From positions 1,736,001 to 1,800,000 of the forward strand of contig JALJCQ010000026.1 in NCBI GenBank assembly GCA_023091665.1: a DNA stretch of 64,000 nt. The letters are read 5' to 3'. A program made the translations under genes and the position numbers. Under the pieces are notes generated by a model. It saw only the letters and a program-made list of their open reading frames with translations. It searched no databases and was not told the origin of the DNA. Source of the stretch: Pythium myriotylum (lineage: Eukaryota > Oomycota > Peronosporomycetes > Pythiales > Pythiaceae). Below, one piece after another: positions 20,325 to 29,136 of this stretch (positions are counted from its first letter, which is position 1; every line of letters begins with the position of its first letter).

Positions 20325-22654
20325 GTCTTCATCATCTTGGTTGTCGGTGCTTCATCTTGATCTTCATCATCTTCATCGTCGCGGAACTCGACGGACTTGC
20401 TCCAGGGTTCTTCGCGCTTGCCATCGTCGAATGTGTCTTCCATGAACTGCGCGTCTCGACTGATGACGATCCGGCCGGTTGCGATTTCTTCAAACCGATA
20501 CGCCTTCTCGTGGTCCGAGTAGCCGAGGAACCGACACAAGATGGCTCGGGCGTCGAACTTCGACCGCTTCTCCTTGGGCACGTGGACGTACGCATGGCAG
20601 CCGAACACCTTGAAGTTGGCGAGCAAGGGCTTCTTCCCGTACCATTCTTCGTACGGCGACTTGTACAAGTCTTGAGCGCGGGTCGGAAGTCGGTTGCGAA
20701 CTTCGACTGCAGTCATGACGGCTTCGCCCCAGTACTCGTCGGACAAGTTGGCATGGTGGAGCTTGCAACGACCACACTCACCGATGGTTCGGTTCATGCG
20801 CTCCGCCACACCGTTCAACTGAGGCGTGTATGGCGGCGTGACGTCGTGCTCGATGCCACGCTTGCGACAGAACTTGGCAAGCTTGGCCGACTGGTACTCG
20901 CCGCCGCCGTCGGTCCGAAGCACCTTGACTCGACGATCGGTTTGGTTCTCGGCCCAGTTGACGAACTCGACGAACTTCTCGTAGACTTCGTCCTTGGACC
21001 GCATGAGGTATAACTTGCACAGTCGAGACTTGTCGTCGGTGAAGGTGGCGAAGTACTTCATGCCGCCGAAACTCGGAGTCTTCATGGGGCCGGCCACATC
21101 GCTGTACACGACGTCAAGCAGATTCGCAGACCGCTTGGTCGTGCCCGACTGGAACTTGACGCGAGTCAGCTTGCCGAGTGCACAGCCTTCACAGACCTCC
21201 CACTCCTGCACAGACCCGATATCGAGTCCGTCGGCGAGGTCCTTCTTGACGATGGCTTCGAGTCCGCTGAAGCCGATGTGACCGAGTCGGAGGTGCCACA
21301 GGTACGACTTGGACATGGCGCGACCTCGTCTTGTACTGGCGGCGTGGGCTGCTTCAGTCGACACTGGAGACATGTTGAGCTTGAACAGACCCTTGCCGAT
21401 TCGAGTGCCGATGGTCCGCTTGGCGCCCTTCAGCATGACAAAGCAACCGTCCTTGTCGAACGTCACGGGAGCAACGTCCTCCGTGAATCTTCCGACCGAG
21501 AACAGGTTGCGGCTGAGCTTGGGGATATGCCACACGTTGGTGAGCAAACCCTTCTTGACACCGCTTGGAGTCTTCATCGACATGAGAATGTCTCCCACGC
21601 CGACCGCTTGGACTGTGCCATCGTCGGCCAGATGCACGTCGACTGGGTCGATCTTCCTGTAGTTCATCATGAACTGCTTGGTTCGCGACATGTGCTGAGT
21701 CGCACCCGAGTCGACCAACCACGCCGTGGATTGACTCGACTTGCCTTGGGTCTTCCCGACCGAGAACAGGTACTCGCCGGGGTCTTCATCTCGCGCAAGG
21801 TTTGCTCGCTGGAACCGTTGCCGAGGGTTGCCGTTGCCGTTTCCGTTGCCGCCGGAGTTGCCGTTGCCGTTGCCGTTGTCCTTGACACGCGAGTGGCACT
21901 CCGCGGCCCAATGACCGATCTTGCCGCAGTAGTTGCACGTGCCAGTCTTCTTGACTGCACGGCCCTTGGGCTTCGCGTCACTTGTCATGAACGCTTGGCC
22001 AAGCGTAGCTCCGTCGCCACCTTGCTCCTTGCGCTTCATGTCTTCATGGAGCAGCCGAGACGTCACGACTTCCCACGTGAGCGCGTCGACACGCGACTCC
22101 AACGCCGTGATGACGAACTGGTACGACTCGCTGAGACTGCCGAGAAGCGTGATCACCAAGTCGTCTTCGCTGACCGGAGCGCCGACTGCGTCGAGTTGCT
22201 CCGCCAGGGTCTTGAGCTTGTTGATGTGCGTGAGCACATCGTCACCTTCTTCCATCATGGTCGTGAAGAAACGACGACGAAGAAAGAGCTTGTTGGCAAG
22301 GCTCTTCTTCTCGAAGTGTTCTTCCAGTTTTGACCATGCATCTTGCGCACCACTCGCCGACCGAACCAGCGGGAGCTGCGAGTCTTCCATAGCGAGACAG
22401 ATCATCGCGAGCGCCTTGCGAGACTTCTTCTTGAAGAGGGCTCGGTCCGCGTCGGTCTGGCACTGCTCGAGTTTGACCTCTCCACAGACAACTTCCCAGA
22501 CGTCGCGTTCTTCGAGCACCATCTGCATCTTGAACTTCCATGTGTGGGAGTTGGTTCCGTCGAACTTGTTGATGCGAGCTGGGGTGGTCGAATCCATGGC
22601 GAAGGCTGGGGAGGCGAAGTCGGTGGAGGCAGAGTCGGCTGGGCTTGGGCTCAT
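20204..22654 (-). CDS. Copia gag-protease-integrase polyprotein part
   Basis: I chose the ATG at 22654 (MSPSPADSAS), the first after the LTR; MDSTTPAR at 22597 is an alternative. Numbered from the longer frame beginning at 22690, the order is as follows. A UBN2/DUF4219-like copia Gag (INKFDGTNSHTWKFKM) leads to a CCHC knuckle CNYCGKIGHWAAEC (252-265). A glycine/asparagine-rich linker follows, then protease WLVDSGATQH (DSG 327-329). The integrase zinc site is H466, H471, C500, C503 and its core is D531, D594, E630. The reading frame leaves the copia sense near 20340, after DEDQDEAPTTK, and ends at 20204 in a spurious tail. The product would package RNA and integrate cDNA. Confidence 0.9.
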   Translation of the reverse strand: MSPSPADSASTDFASPAFAMDSTTPARINKFDGTNSHTWKFKMQMVLEERDVWEVVCGEVKLEQCQTDADRALFKKKSRKALAMICLAMEDSQLPLVRSASGAQDAWSKLEEHFEKKSLANKLFLRRRFFTTMMEEGDDVLTHINKLKTLAEQLDAVGAPVSEDDLVITLLGSLSESYQFVITALESRVDALTWEVVTSRLLHEDMKRKEQGGDGATLGQAFMTSDAKPKGRAVKKTGTCNYCGKIGHWAAECHSRVKDNGNGNGNSGGNGNGNGNPRQRFQRANLARDEDPGEYLFSVGKTQGKSSQSTAWLVDSGATQHMSRTKQFMMNYRKIDPVDVHLADDGTVQAVGVGDILMSMKTPSGVKKGLLTNVWHIPKLSRNLFSVGRFTEDVAPVTFDKDGCFVMLKGAKRTIGTRIGKGLFKLNMSPVSTEAAHAASTRRGRAMSKSYLWHLRLGHIGFSGLEAIVKKDLADGLDIGSVQEWEVCEGCALGKLTRVKFQSGTTKRSANLLDVVYSDVAGPMKTPSFGGMKYFATFTDDKSRLCKLYLMRSKDEVYEKFVEFVNWAENQTDRRVKVLRTDGGGEYQSAKLAKFCRKRGIEHDVTPPYTPQLNGVAERMNRTIGECGRCKLHHANLSDEYWGEAVMTAVEVRNRLPTRAQDLYKSPYEEWYGKKPLLANFKVFGCHAYVHVPKEKRSKFDARAILCRFLGYSDHEKAYRFEEIATGRIVISRDAQFMEDTFDDGKREEPWSKSVEFRDDEDDEDQDEAPTTKMMKTWVSSQPHQHQVSAATSDRSGNRASGRSVQQHQHRPSSRM

Positions 22655-22658
22655 AACC
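22643..22658 (-). promoter_or_regulatory. Copia primer-binding site, initiator tRNA-Met half-tRNA type
   Basis: Immediately after the 5' LTR the minus strand reads GGTTATGAGCCCAAGC. This is complementary to an initiator tRNA-Met anticodon-arm sequence of the CUCAUAACC kind, as in Drosophila copia, and not to a tRNA 3' end. The first available ATG of the polyprotein lies inside it. Confidence 0.65.
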
Positions 22659-23017
22659 TGTTGGAAGATCGCTTGGTTGGTGGGATGCAAAATGCAAAGT
22701 GAATTGATCGGGACTTAGTTCGCTGCTGCTACCTCTAAGCCGTCTGTGTGTGTCCTACGCTACCGTAACCATATGTATGTCCTACCTATCGTAAACATAT
22801 GCAAACATTAAGTGACTTCGTGGATACTTCAACGAAGTCGATGGGTGGCACTGGATTCAAACCAGAACCAGACGGAGAATCTTCCACATGTCGAATCTTC
22901 CACATGTCGAATCTTCCACGGAGAATCTTCTGCAGGAGAATCTTCTACAGCCGAGCTTCAACTGCCGAGCTTCAACTGGAATGATGACGCTGGGTTCGAG
23001 GCGCATCATCTTCAACA
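22659..23017 (-). repeat. Copia 5' LTR (359 bp)
   Basis: It matches 17954-18328 except for one fewer 16-bp repeat unit and an A/G difference in TTGGAAG(A/G)TCGC. On the minus strand it lies upstream of gag and should carry the promoter. Confidence 0.92.
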
Positions 23018-23022
23018 GTGTG
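23018..23022. repeat. Copia target-site duplication, right
   Basis: GTGTG directly follows the CAACA end of the right LTR and matches 17949-17953. Confidence 0.85.
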
Positions 23023-23109
23023 CACGGACACGTGGTCGTACCGACGTGCTGAGAATAGCTCGTCGTCGCGAGCATCAGGGGTGTCTTCGATCGGGACAAG
23101 ATCGTCCAT
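23018..23109 (-). pseudogene. MULE transposase, severed 5' end of exon 1
   Basis: A minus-strand ATG at 23109 starts MDDLVPIEDTPDARDDELF and reaches the copia target site as SVHT. When the copia element and one GTGTG copy are ignored, the frame continues directly into SKVDALAAMELV at 17953 and below. This places the copia insertion inside the MULE coding sequence. Confidence 0.75.
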
Positions 23110-23359
23110 GGCGTTGATTACAAGTATTCACGACCTGGTGACCCAAAGTCTAGTGGACTGAGTGGGACCATACTGTAGAGCCGTGGACACTTGAGTGCCT
23201 GTCTGCCAGTCATTCTGATTAAATCAATACATATTGATTTTTATAAGGTGATTAGATCAATACGTGTTGAATTTTGAAGGTATTATCATTGTTGAGAAAG
23301 TGTATTAAACAGCATGTATTAAACACTTGAAAGTCAGCTCCGAATTTGTGAATGAGTGA

Positions 23360-23457
23360 AAAGGTCATCCGGTTTTGGAAATCCACTCGATAGTCATCCG
23401 CTCAGAGCGTGGACTCGATAGTCATCCATTTTTTGAACTCGATAGTCATTCGCACCC
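23360..23457 (-). repeat. MULE right terminal inverted repeat
   Basis: This is the partner of 15498-15610. On the minus strand the word ATGACTATCGAGT occurs three times, separated by 10 and then 15 nt, and a fourth partial copy follows. Such sub-terminal arrays are often transposase-binding sites; here that role is inferred. Confidence 0.75.
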
Positions 23458-23826
23458 TGGAAATGGTGCACGAGGTACGTTATACAGTAGCAGTGTCTCT
23501 ACTTCAGGAAATTCGGTGGTGTGCATATACTCGCACCCTCGATAGACCCAACGCAAATTCTTGTGCGCTTAGCCATTTGGTGACCCAATCAAACTTGACG
23601 CGCGCCAACAACATACGCCAGTCAAATGCGCTGGGTAGGCATGCGATCTATTTCCATGGATCGCTTGGAGGTCTCAACAACCGTCTCAACAACCTCTGCG
23701 TTGTCATCGGTTTCGAACATTCCTCCAATTCTCTGTTGACTCTCATTGCGCCAACAGTAAATCTCCACGGAGTAGCATAGTCAGTGTGTGGCGTTCAGTA
23801 AAGCCGAGAGAGTGAGAGAGAACGAA

Positions 23827-23862
<36 letters not shown>

Positions 23863-23990
23863 CGGGAAGCAGAGTTGTTCGTCTTTTGCAAAATCCACAC
23901 GAACTAACTGAAAGCGTCGATGTGTTTTAGTCGTACAAATCGCCTAGAGCCTGATTTGGAGAGGTCGATATCATTGATTCGGTTTGCCTT
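23458..23990. other. Intergenic DNA with an AG-repeat tract
   Basis: No gene is supported. A GAGAGAGA microsatellite occupies roughly 23827-23860, downstream of the bZIP-like gene. Confidence 0.5.
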
Positions 23991-24632
23991 TTACTCTTGA
24001 AGGATGTCCACATCGCGAAGAATTCGTGCCGCCGCTGACACGTCTTGAGTTAATCCTGCTAAGGCAGTGCTTGTGTCGACCTCAACGTTGTAGAACTCCA
24101 GGTTACCATCTGCTGAGAACCAAAGTTGGTATGTACAACCATACTGTACACTTTCGTGGAGAAGGCGATCTAGTACGGCCGTGTTGCCAACCATATTCGC
24201 ATAGATCGCGTCTACGGCTTTTGCTCGAAATCTTCCGTTAACATCTCCACCCACGCTAAGAACAACTGAATGAGCATCATTGTACACTCGAATGGTTTTG
24301 AGATCGTGATGTGGCCCCCTCAACCCGAAATCCGTCGCGTAGAATTCTCGTCGGAGAAAATCTGCTGTGCAGCTTGCGATCCGTTGACGTACATCCCGCA
24401 CGAGGCCCATGGCGAGAAGTTCACAATGAATTTCGCGACAAAATTCGAGTTCTCTGATCTCCAAGGAGAGCGAGACATTTGTTGCTTCGAGTTCCGATCT
24501 TCTCCGAGCGAGTCGGGCTCGAGATATCCTCGACCATTCTGTGCTCGTCAGTTGTGACGGGGATCGCCCGGAGGGCCTGGCTTGTGATCGCCCTCTTCGC
24601 CTTGCACTCGCGTTCGACGGAGGCTTTGCCAT
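23991..24632 (-). CDS. bZIP-like protein, paralogue 1
   Basis: I start at the ATG 24632 (MAKPPSNASARRRGR), which gives 213 codons and matches the length of its paralogues; the frame is open further upstream. A basic, Arg-rich segment (STEWSRISRARLARRRSEL) runs into a leucine/isoleucine heptad stretch (LEATNVSLSLEIRELEF). The bZIP fingerprint Asn is Ser here. A conserved C-terminal domain follows, with DAIYANMVGNTAVLDRLLHE and YGCTYQLWFSADGNLEFYNV, shared with the four other copies in this window. A nuclear DNA-binding role is likely from the basic-zipper layout; the C-terminal domain is unknown to me. Confidence 0.65.
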   Translation of the reverse strand: MAKPPSNASARRRGRSQARPSGRSPSQLTSTEWSRISRARLARRRSELEATNVSLSLEIRELEFCREIHCELLAMGLVRDVRQRIASCTADFLRREFYATDFGLRGPHHDLKTIRVYNDAHSVVLSVGGDVNGRFRAKAVDAIYANMVGNTAVLDRLLHESVQYGCTYQLWFSADGNLEFYNVEVDTSTALAGLTQDVSAAARILRDVDILQE

Positions 24633-25513
24633 GTTCAAGTTCACGCAGGAATTGATAGTGAGTGGGTTGCGCAGCTCGGGCCAGTCGCCACAGATGGCCA
24701 TGCGCGATCGAGAGAGTGAAGACGCGTCGATGGCCATCCCACAAATCAGTTGTTGACACTCTAATATCAAGCAGGCATGAGAAATCGACCTCCACCAAGT
24801 CCACATCCGGAAATCGTGGGTAGATCGCACCTGTTGTCTTCGCGATCTCTCGGGCACAGCGTTGTCTCCGGGATTGTTTTGAAATGACGTGCATGACAGT
24901 TTACATGGCTGTCCATGTTTACCCTTACCTACTTAAATAGACAACTCCCATAAACAAAGTCCTTTCTTCTCCCAATCAATCGGCTGGCAATTGATTGTCT
25001 CACAGGTCTTTGTATTTCCGCGACCAGATTCGTGGTCACGTTCCAGGTTCGGATTGTCTGCAAAAGATCAAGTATGAATTCCGCGATTACCTCTGTACGA
25101 ATGAAGACCAGAGGCTCCACGAGTCCGCACATGAACAACCTTGGAGGCTGCCCACCACTGCACACGCAACATGCGTAACAAAAATTGTGACTCTTCCCAG
25201 AGCTTCAGGGGCTCCACTTGAGAAGAGACAGTGCAATGATTAGTACTTTCGGTTCTGAGTAACACCCATCATACTGGTGTGTACACCGGTATCGTTGATG
25301 GATCGTTGGGTTTACAGTGCATGATTGGAGACACTGGATCTCATCGCTTGATTGAGACCAAATTACCGCCAACTACCCGAGCAGAGGCGAATAGTAGATG
25401 ACCGAAAAGGCGACGCATCATGTTACTTCGGTCTTTTGGGTCGCGAGTTTAGAGGAACTACCACGTTGAATTAGAGTCAAAATTATCACAGAAAGTCACT
25501 CTGTCAACTCCTA

Positions 25514-26020
25514 TCACTTCTGAGCTGTTGGCGAAGTCTGTGAGATTCTTCCCTTCACGTCCATGCAAACATTGCCAAGGGACCACAAGCTTGGAAAACG
25601 ACACTTGTCTGACAAGAGCGACGATCCCACCACAACGTGGTCAATCTGTGATTCACCATCTCCATTGATTAGTACTCGAGTTGAGTTCACCAATGGTACG
25701 CGATGTTGAGTCCTCAATGTCGTTGTATCGATGATGATCAAGTCAATTGAGTTAAACCATTGAATCGCAACCTCAATGCTATGTTCCGGTACAGGTGTAC
25801 ATGCGTTGGTCCCAGAACAATCGTGTACCCGTGTGATCACCGAGATATCCACCATCAGGTTGTTAAACCGATACCAAACCCTAGGATCCAACAAGATGTG
25901 TGTCTTCAACCCGAGCCAAGAGAAGCTGCAGGAGCAATCTGGTGATGGTGTTGGCATAGAATGGGTGCGTTTGCGAGCGAGAAGAGGAGAATTTGCTATC
26001 AATAAGCGCCGTCGATTCAA
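25514..26020 (-). CDS. Hypothetical 168-codon ORF
   Basis: The frame encodes a mixed sequence with HSIEVAIQWFNSIDLIIID in the middle. It has no signal peptide, repeats or motif I recognise, and no paralogue in the window. It could be a decayed retroelement piece or chance. Confidence 0.2.
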   Translation of the reverse strand: MNRRRLLIANSPLLARKRTHSMPTPSPDCSCSFSWLGLKTHILLDPRVWYRFNNLMVDISVITRVHDCSGTNACTPVPEHSIEVAIQWFNSIDLIIIDTTTLRTQHRVPLVNSTRVLINGDGESQIDHVVVGSSLLSDKCRFPSLWSLGNVCMDVKGRISQTSPTAQK

Positions 26021-26077
26021 TACATCACACTATTCACTGCATCACGTGGATCTTGATTCCAATCCGTTCCACCACGT

Positions 26078-26144
26078 CGACTAGTTCATTTTCGGTCATT
26101 TTCGGTCATTTTTGGATGCCATGAATCGAGACATGAACTAGTCG
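26078..26144. repeat. Short inverted repeat (12-bp arms)
   Basis: CGACTAGTTCAT at 26078-26089 is mirrored by ATGAACTAGTCG at 26133-26144. The 43-nt loop includes tandem TTTCGGTCAT words. It resembles a very small foldback element. Confidence 0.6.
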
Positions 26145-26660
26145 TGCGGATCACAACAGCACTTCAAGCTCTGTCGTGAAAAAAAGTCCAAGTGCAGCAC
26201 TTGAACTCGCTGATATCGCACGTGCGGAAACGTTGCTCACCCTGAGTTGAGGTTCTGTGTTCGCTGGTCAACTTCTGGTCAACAAACTTCGCTGGGCGAG
26301 GTACTCATCAGCATGATTAGTACACATCTAGTGCACGGTGTCAACAGGCAGAAGCCATCAGTCGACTTTGAGTTACTAATCCGGATGTGGAGTCACAATA
26401 TCGCCTTGCTCAGTGGTTCAGTCTTCCAACCGACAATAGAGATTCCATTTCCATCCGTTGTCGAGTGCGGCTTGGACGCCAACCCAAAGGTTGCGATACT
26501 CTGCCTGGTTGTTGGCAGTGTAGGGTGCCCCAAACCTACCCTAGAGCTCCAGAGGGTCGTTCGATCGGAGTTCGACCAAGCGATGCCGAAAATGACCGCC
26601 CTAGTCCCTCCTCGAGCAGGATTCCAAGAGCTGAATTGGTTTCTATTGGATTGCTTTACG

Positions 26661-26704
26661 ACGAGTATTGGGTTTCTAGTTGAAACTAGAAACCCAATAC
26701 TCGT
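26661..26704. repeat. Perfect 21-bp hairpin with 2-nt loop
   Basis: The arm 26661-26681 (ACGAGTATTGGGTTTCTAGT and one more T) is exactly mirrored at 26684-26704 around the dinucleotide GA. No T-run follows and no gene end is adjacent, so it is not a usual terminator. Confidence 0.9.
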
Positions 26705-27072
26705 CCTTACGCTACTGGTTAGGTAGTGCACTGTACCTTCTCTCCAGTACGCGAGGTCCCCAGCAAGGTGGGCATCCATGTGCTGGTGTCGCATGGGACC
26801 GGTAAGGTGATACACGTGACTGCTGGCTTGTTGAACTCAACTTCATCATCATCATCATCATCATCACACGTGTGGCTGCTGGCGACACGGGCTGCGTCGA
26901 TCGTTGTAGGTGTCGACCCTCGATTCATTGTGGCATCGACGTCGGAGGGGGGGGGGGGGGATACCTTTTCTTAACCGAAGTTAGGACCTTCCTTCAAGCA
27001 CCTAACTGTGGCATCGACGTTGGAGTGCAGTGATTCGATGAAGGATCTTACGGTTAATCAGGAATCCTCAGT

Positions 27073-27102
27073 GTGTAACTCGCTATAAAATGCGAGTTAC
27101 AC
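27073..27102. repeat. Perfect 11-bp hairpin with 8-nt loop
   Basis: GTGTAACTCGC (27073-27083) is mirrored by GCGAGTTACAC (27092-27102) around TATAAAAT. Confidence 0.8.
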
Positions 27103-27299
27103 AATGCGGGGGCGCATTTTAAATAATGATGCAAATAAGTCTGTTGAGTTCAACTATGTGAATCCTAATAGCTTGGCGATGCTTGTTGTAGGTCCTACTA
27201 ACGCTCAACGCAGTCAGTCTGGGTGGACCACCACGGACGCAGTTCTGTAGCGAGGATTTGGGGAAGGTCGGAATGGCCGTCGTGGTAGGTAGGGTGATT

Positions 27300-28433
27300 G
27301 GCGTGTGTGCTGGTTCACGAATCCATCGCGTGGGTCGCCATCGTGAGCGCCGGCTTGGGTACGTGATTAGTCGTACAGATGACGCAGATGGGGTCAACAA
27401 GGCGGATGCCGCGAGCGTAGTAGTCAAAGGAGAAAGGCGATGGAACCGCCGACTTCGACGTGGTCGCTCCAAGTTGCCTTCCGGGGTCTCCTTGTAGGCC
27501 AGTAAGGAGACTCCGGAAAGCAGCTTGGTTGGGCGTCATGGAGATCGAATCGAGGCAGACCGCTGAACTTCAGACGGTGGATGCTTCCCCTGACGTTGGG
27601 GTGATGCGCACAAGCGCAGCTCCGGCACTTCCGGGGCCGGGGTTGGGACGGGTATCTCCAGCAAAGAGAAGCAGACGCATCGTTACCGTTGGTGGCAGTT
27701 GATGTGCCGCCAGGCACGGCGGCACGGGGTTCTCACGAAGTCGAAGCTCGTACAGGACAGCGAGGGAGCACGTCGGGGTGGGAGGATCAGCGGCGAGGCG
27801 AGTACGGGCGACATAGAGAGCTCGTTGGCGCGCCGCTTCGTGGAGCACAGCCGCTTGAGCAAATGGCCAGAGGCGATCGTCGTCGGTACGCCGAGAGCGC
27901 CAGGTTGAGGAAGCACGAGAGTCTCTAACACAATTTGTCACCAGGCTACCGCCATGACTGGGAATGAATCTACTGCAGAGTCGTCGGCATGAGCCCGGGG
28001 AGGCGGGAGGAGTTCCCAGGTTTTGAGTGGCAAGTGCGACAATTGCAAGCTGAAGATGGCGTGAAGGAAGAGCCGGGTGGTGGCTGGGTTTTGGGTGTGC
28101 CAGATGCCCAGAATCGACCACAATAGCCGAGCCTGGGTCCAGGCATGCTGTGCGGCTGGACACTTCCACTCGATATGGAACGCGCAGAGTGTATTGTGGA
28201 GGTCGAATAGGTGTGTCAAAAATTTGAAAATTCCTCCCGGCGGACCCAAGGAGAGGGCGATGAGGGCATCCTCGGCGTTGGATTGTCCAGTTCCAGCCTG
28301 ACAACGTGTTCGCGCTGACTGAGGAGGCACTTGAGGCCGGCAGCATCTGCAGCACGGCGAGTCCGAAGAACCTGGAGTACGCGCTGGCACGCAGCTTCAT
28401 GAATCTCTGAGGTCTGTGCGACGTGATCGCCAC
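27300..28433 (-). pseudogene. LINE-like zinc-binding/RNase H module, unit C
   Basis: Frames on the minus strand carry, in order, FHIEWKCPAAQHAWTQARLLW (the end of a reverse-transcriptase zinc-binding segment), an ALPSRHLQLAI-type helix and an RNase H start FAGDTRPNPGPGSAGAALV. A second RNase H piece TPNQAAFRSLLTGLQG lies in another frame. The FDGG motif is altered to FAGD, and the frames are broken. It is a decayed 3' end of a non-LTR retrotransposon. Confidence 0.6.
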
Positions 28434-28507
28434 GCTTGGATGAATACGAGAGTCCTAATAGTTGTCATGAAGCCTGCATTACGGCAAAGGGATCTGCTGC
28501 AGAGTCG

Positions 28508-29118
28508 TCATCCTTGAGTTGACTCTTGGGATGCGCGACCAATTCCCTGGGCGGCAAACGCTGCAGCCGCAAACTGAAGATGGCGCGAAGGAAGTGCCGA
28601 GTCATGGTCCGGCTGTGGCGGTGCCAGATCCGCAGCTGGGTCTACCATGACTGGACTTGGGTCCAGACATGTTGGGCAGCGGGACACTGCCACACGATAT
28701 GAAAGGTGTTGCCACCACCGGTAGGCCGAAGAAGCGGAAGTGGGAACAGCATATGAGATGCTGTTCCCACTTTGTCGGGCTTTCCGGTCCCAGCCCGACA
28801 GCTTTTACGACTTAACCTGCAATAAGAGGAGGCGTTGCCTGCTGGTGGAGTGTTCATGGGCGTCGATATCCGGCAAGTCAACGTGATGATGGAGGTGAAT
28901 TCTGTTGAGCGCAGTAAATGTACCCTAATAGCTGGAGCTCTATGCGATCCTGAGTTACGGTGGGTCAACTTCACCTGGCTGCGAAGCCAGGGGTGTAAGT
29001 CGGAGTCATGGCAGGGCCTGCCGGTGGGGTGATGGACGTGGCTCGTGGTTTGAGCTTCCATCGCGTGGATGACCAGTGCTGTGGCCATGGAGTTGTCGAC
29101 CGCACATGGCGGTGCCAC
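28508..29118 (-). pseudogene. LINE-like zinc-binding module, unit B (lacks RNase H)
   Basis: It carries FHIVWQCPAAQHVWTQVQSW and ALPSRHLQFAAAAFAAQ, close relatives of unit C. The RNase H that should follow is absent, and unit C begins directly afterwards. The pair is a head-to-tail duplicate of the same LINE 3' region. Confidence 0.55.
28738..28772. repeat. Perfect 15-bp hairpin with 5-nt loop
   Basis: AAGTGGGAACAGCAT (28738-28752) is mirrored by ATGCTGTTCCCACTT (28758-28772) around ATGAG, inside LINE-like unit B. Confidence 0.85.
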
Positions 29119-29136
29119 CGGTGTGCTCCGACCTGG

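Larger units (their letters stand above)
17954..23017 (-). mobile_element. Full-length Ty1/copia retrotransposon
   Basis: The element is 5064 bp on the minus strand, bounded by LTRs of 375 and 359 bp that start TGTTG and end CAACA. The 5-bp sequence GTGTG flanks both ends (17949-17953 and 23018-23022). The primer-binding site, polypurine tract and gag-PR-IN-RT-RH order are all present. The LTRs differ by one 16-bp repeat unit and one substitution in my comparison, so insertion was recent. Coding is broken by one frameshift near 20330-20350 and one in-frame TAG at 19827-19829. Confidence 0.95.
15498..23457 (-). mobile_element. MULE (Mutator-like) element split by a copia insertion
   Basis: Terminal inverted repeats are visible at 15498-15610 and 23360-23457, and the inside encodes a decayed Mutator-type transposase on the minus strand. 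Removing the 5064-bp copia element plus one 5-bp duplication leaves a MULE of about 2.9 kb. The left end borders a 25-nt poly-G run (15478-15502), which may be an expansion of a GGG end. I could not find a convincing 9-bp target duplication. Confidence 0.8.
24633..27118. other. Intergenic DNA with hairpins and simple repeats
   Basis: No gene is well supported in these 2.5 kb. It contains an ATC microsatellite (26843-26867), a 14-nt poly-G run (26947-26960) and several inverted repeats that are listed separately. One moderately long frame (25514-26020, minus) is listed with low confidence. Confidence 0.5.

Noticed and set aside
18094..22718. Long plus-strand frames over the copia element (e.g. 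20045-21013, 21278-22333)
   Set aside because: They lie antisense to an unambiguous copia polyprotein and are explained by its G+C-rich codon bias.
26661..26704. Hairpin as a transcription terminator
   Set aside because: No U-run follows, no gene end is adjacent, and the genome is eukaryotic.
26843..26867. Possible CRISPR-like or tandem array
   Set aside because: It is a plain ATC microsatellite, with no spacers.
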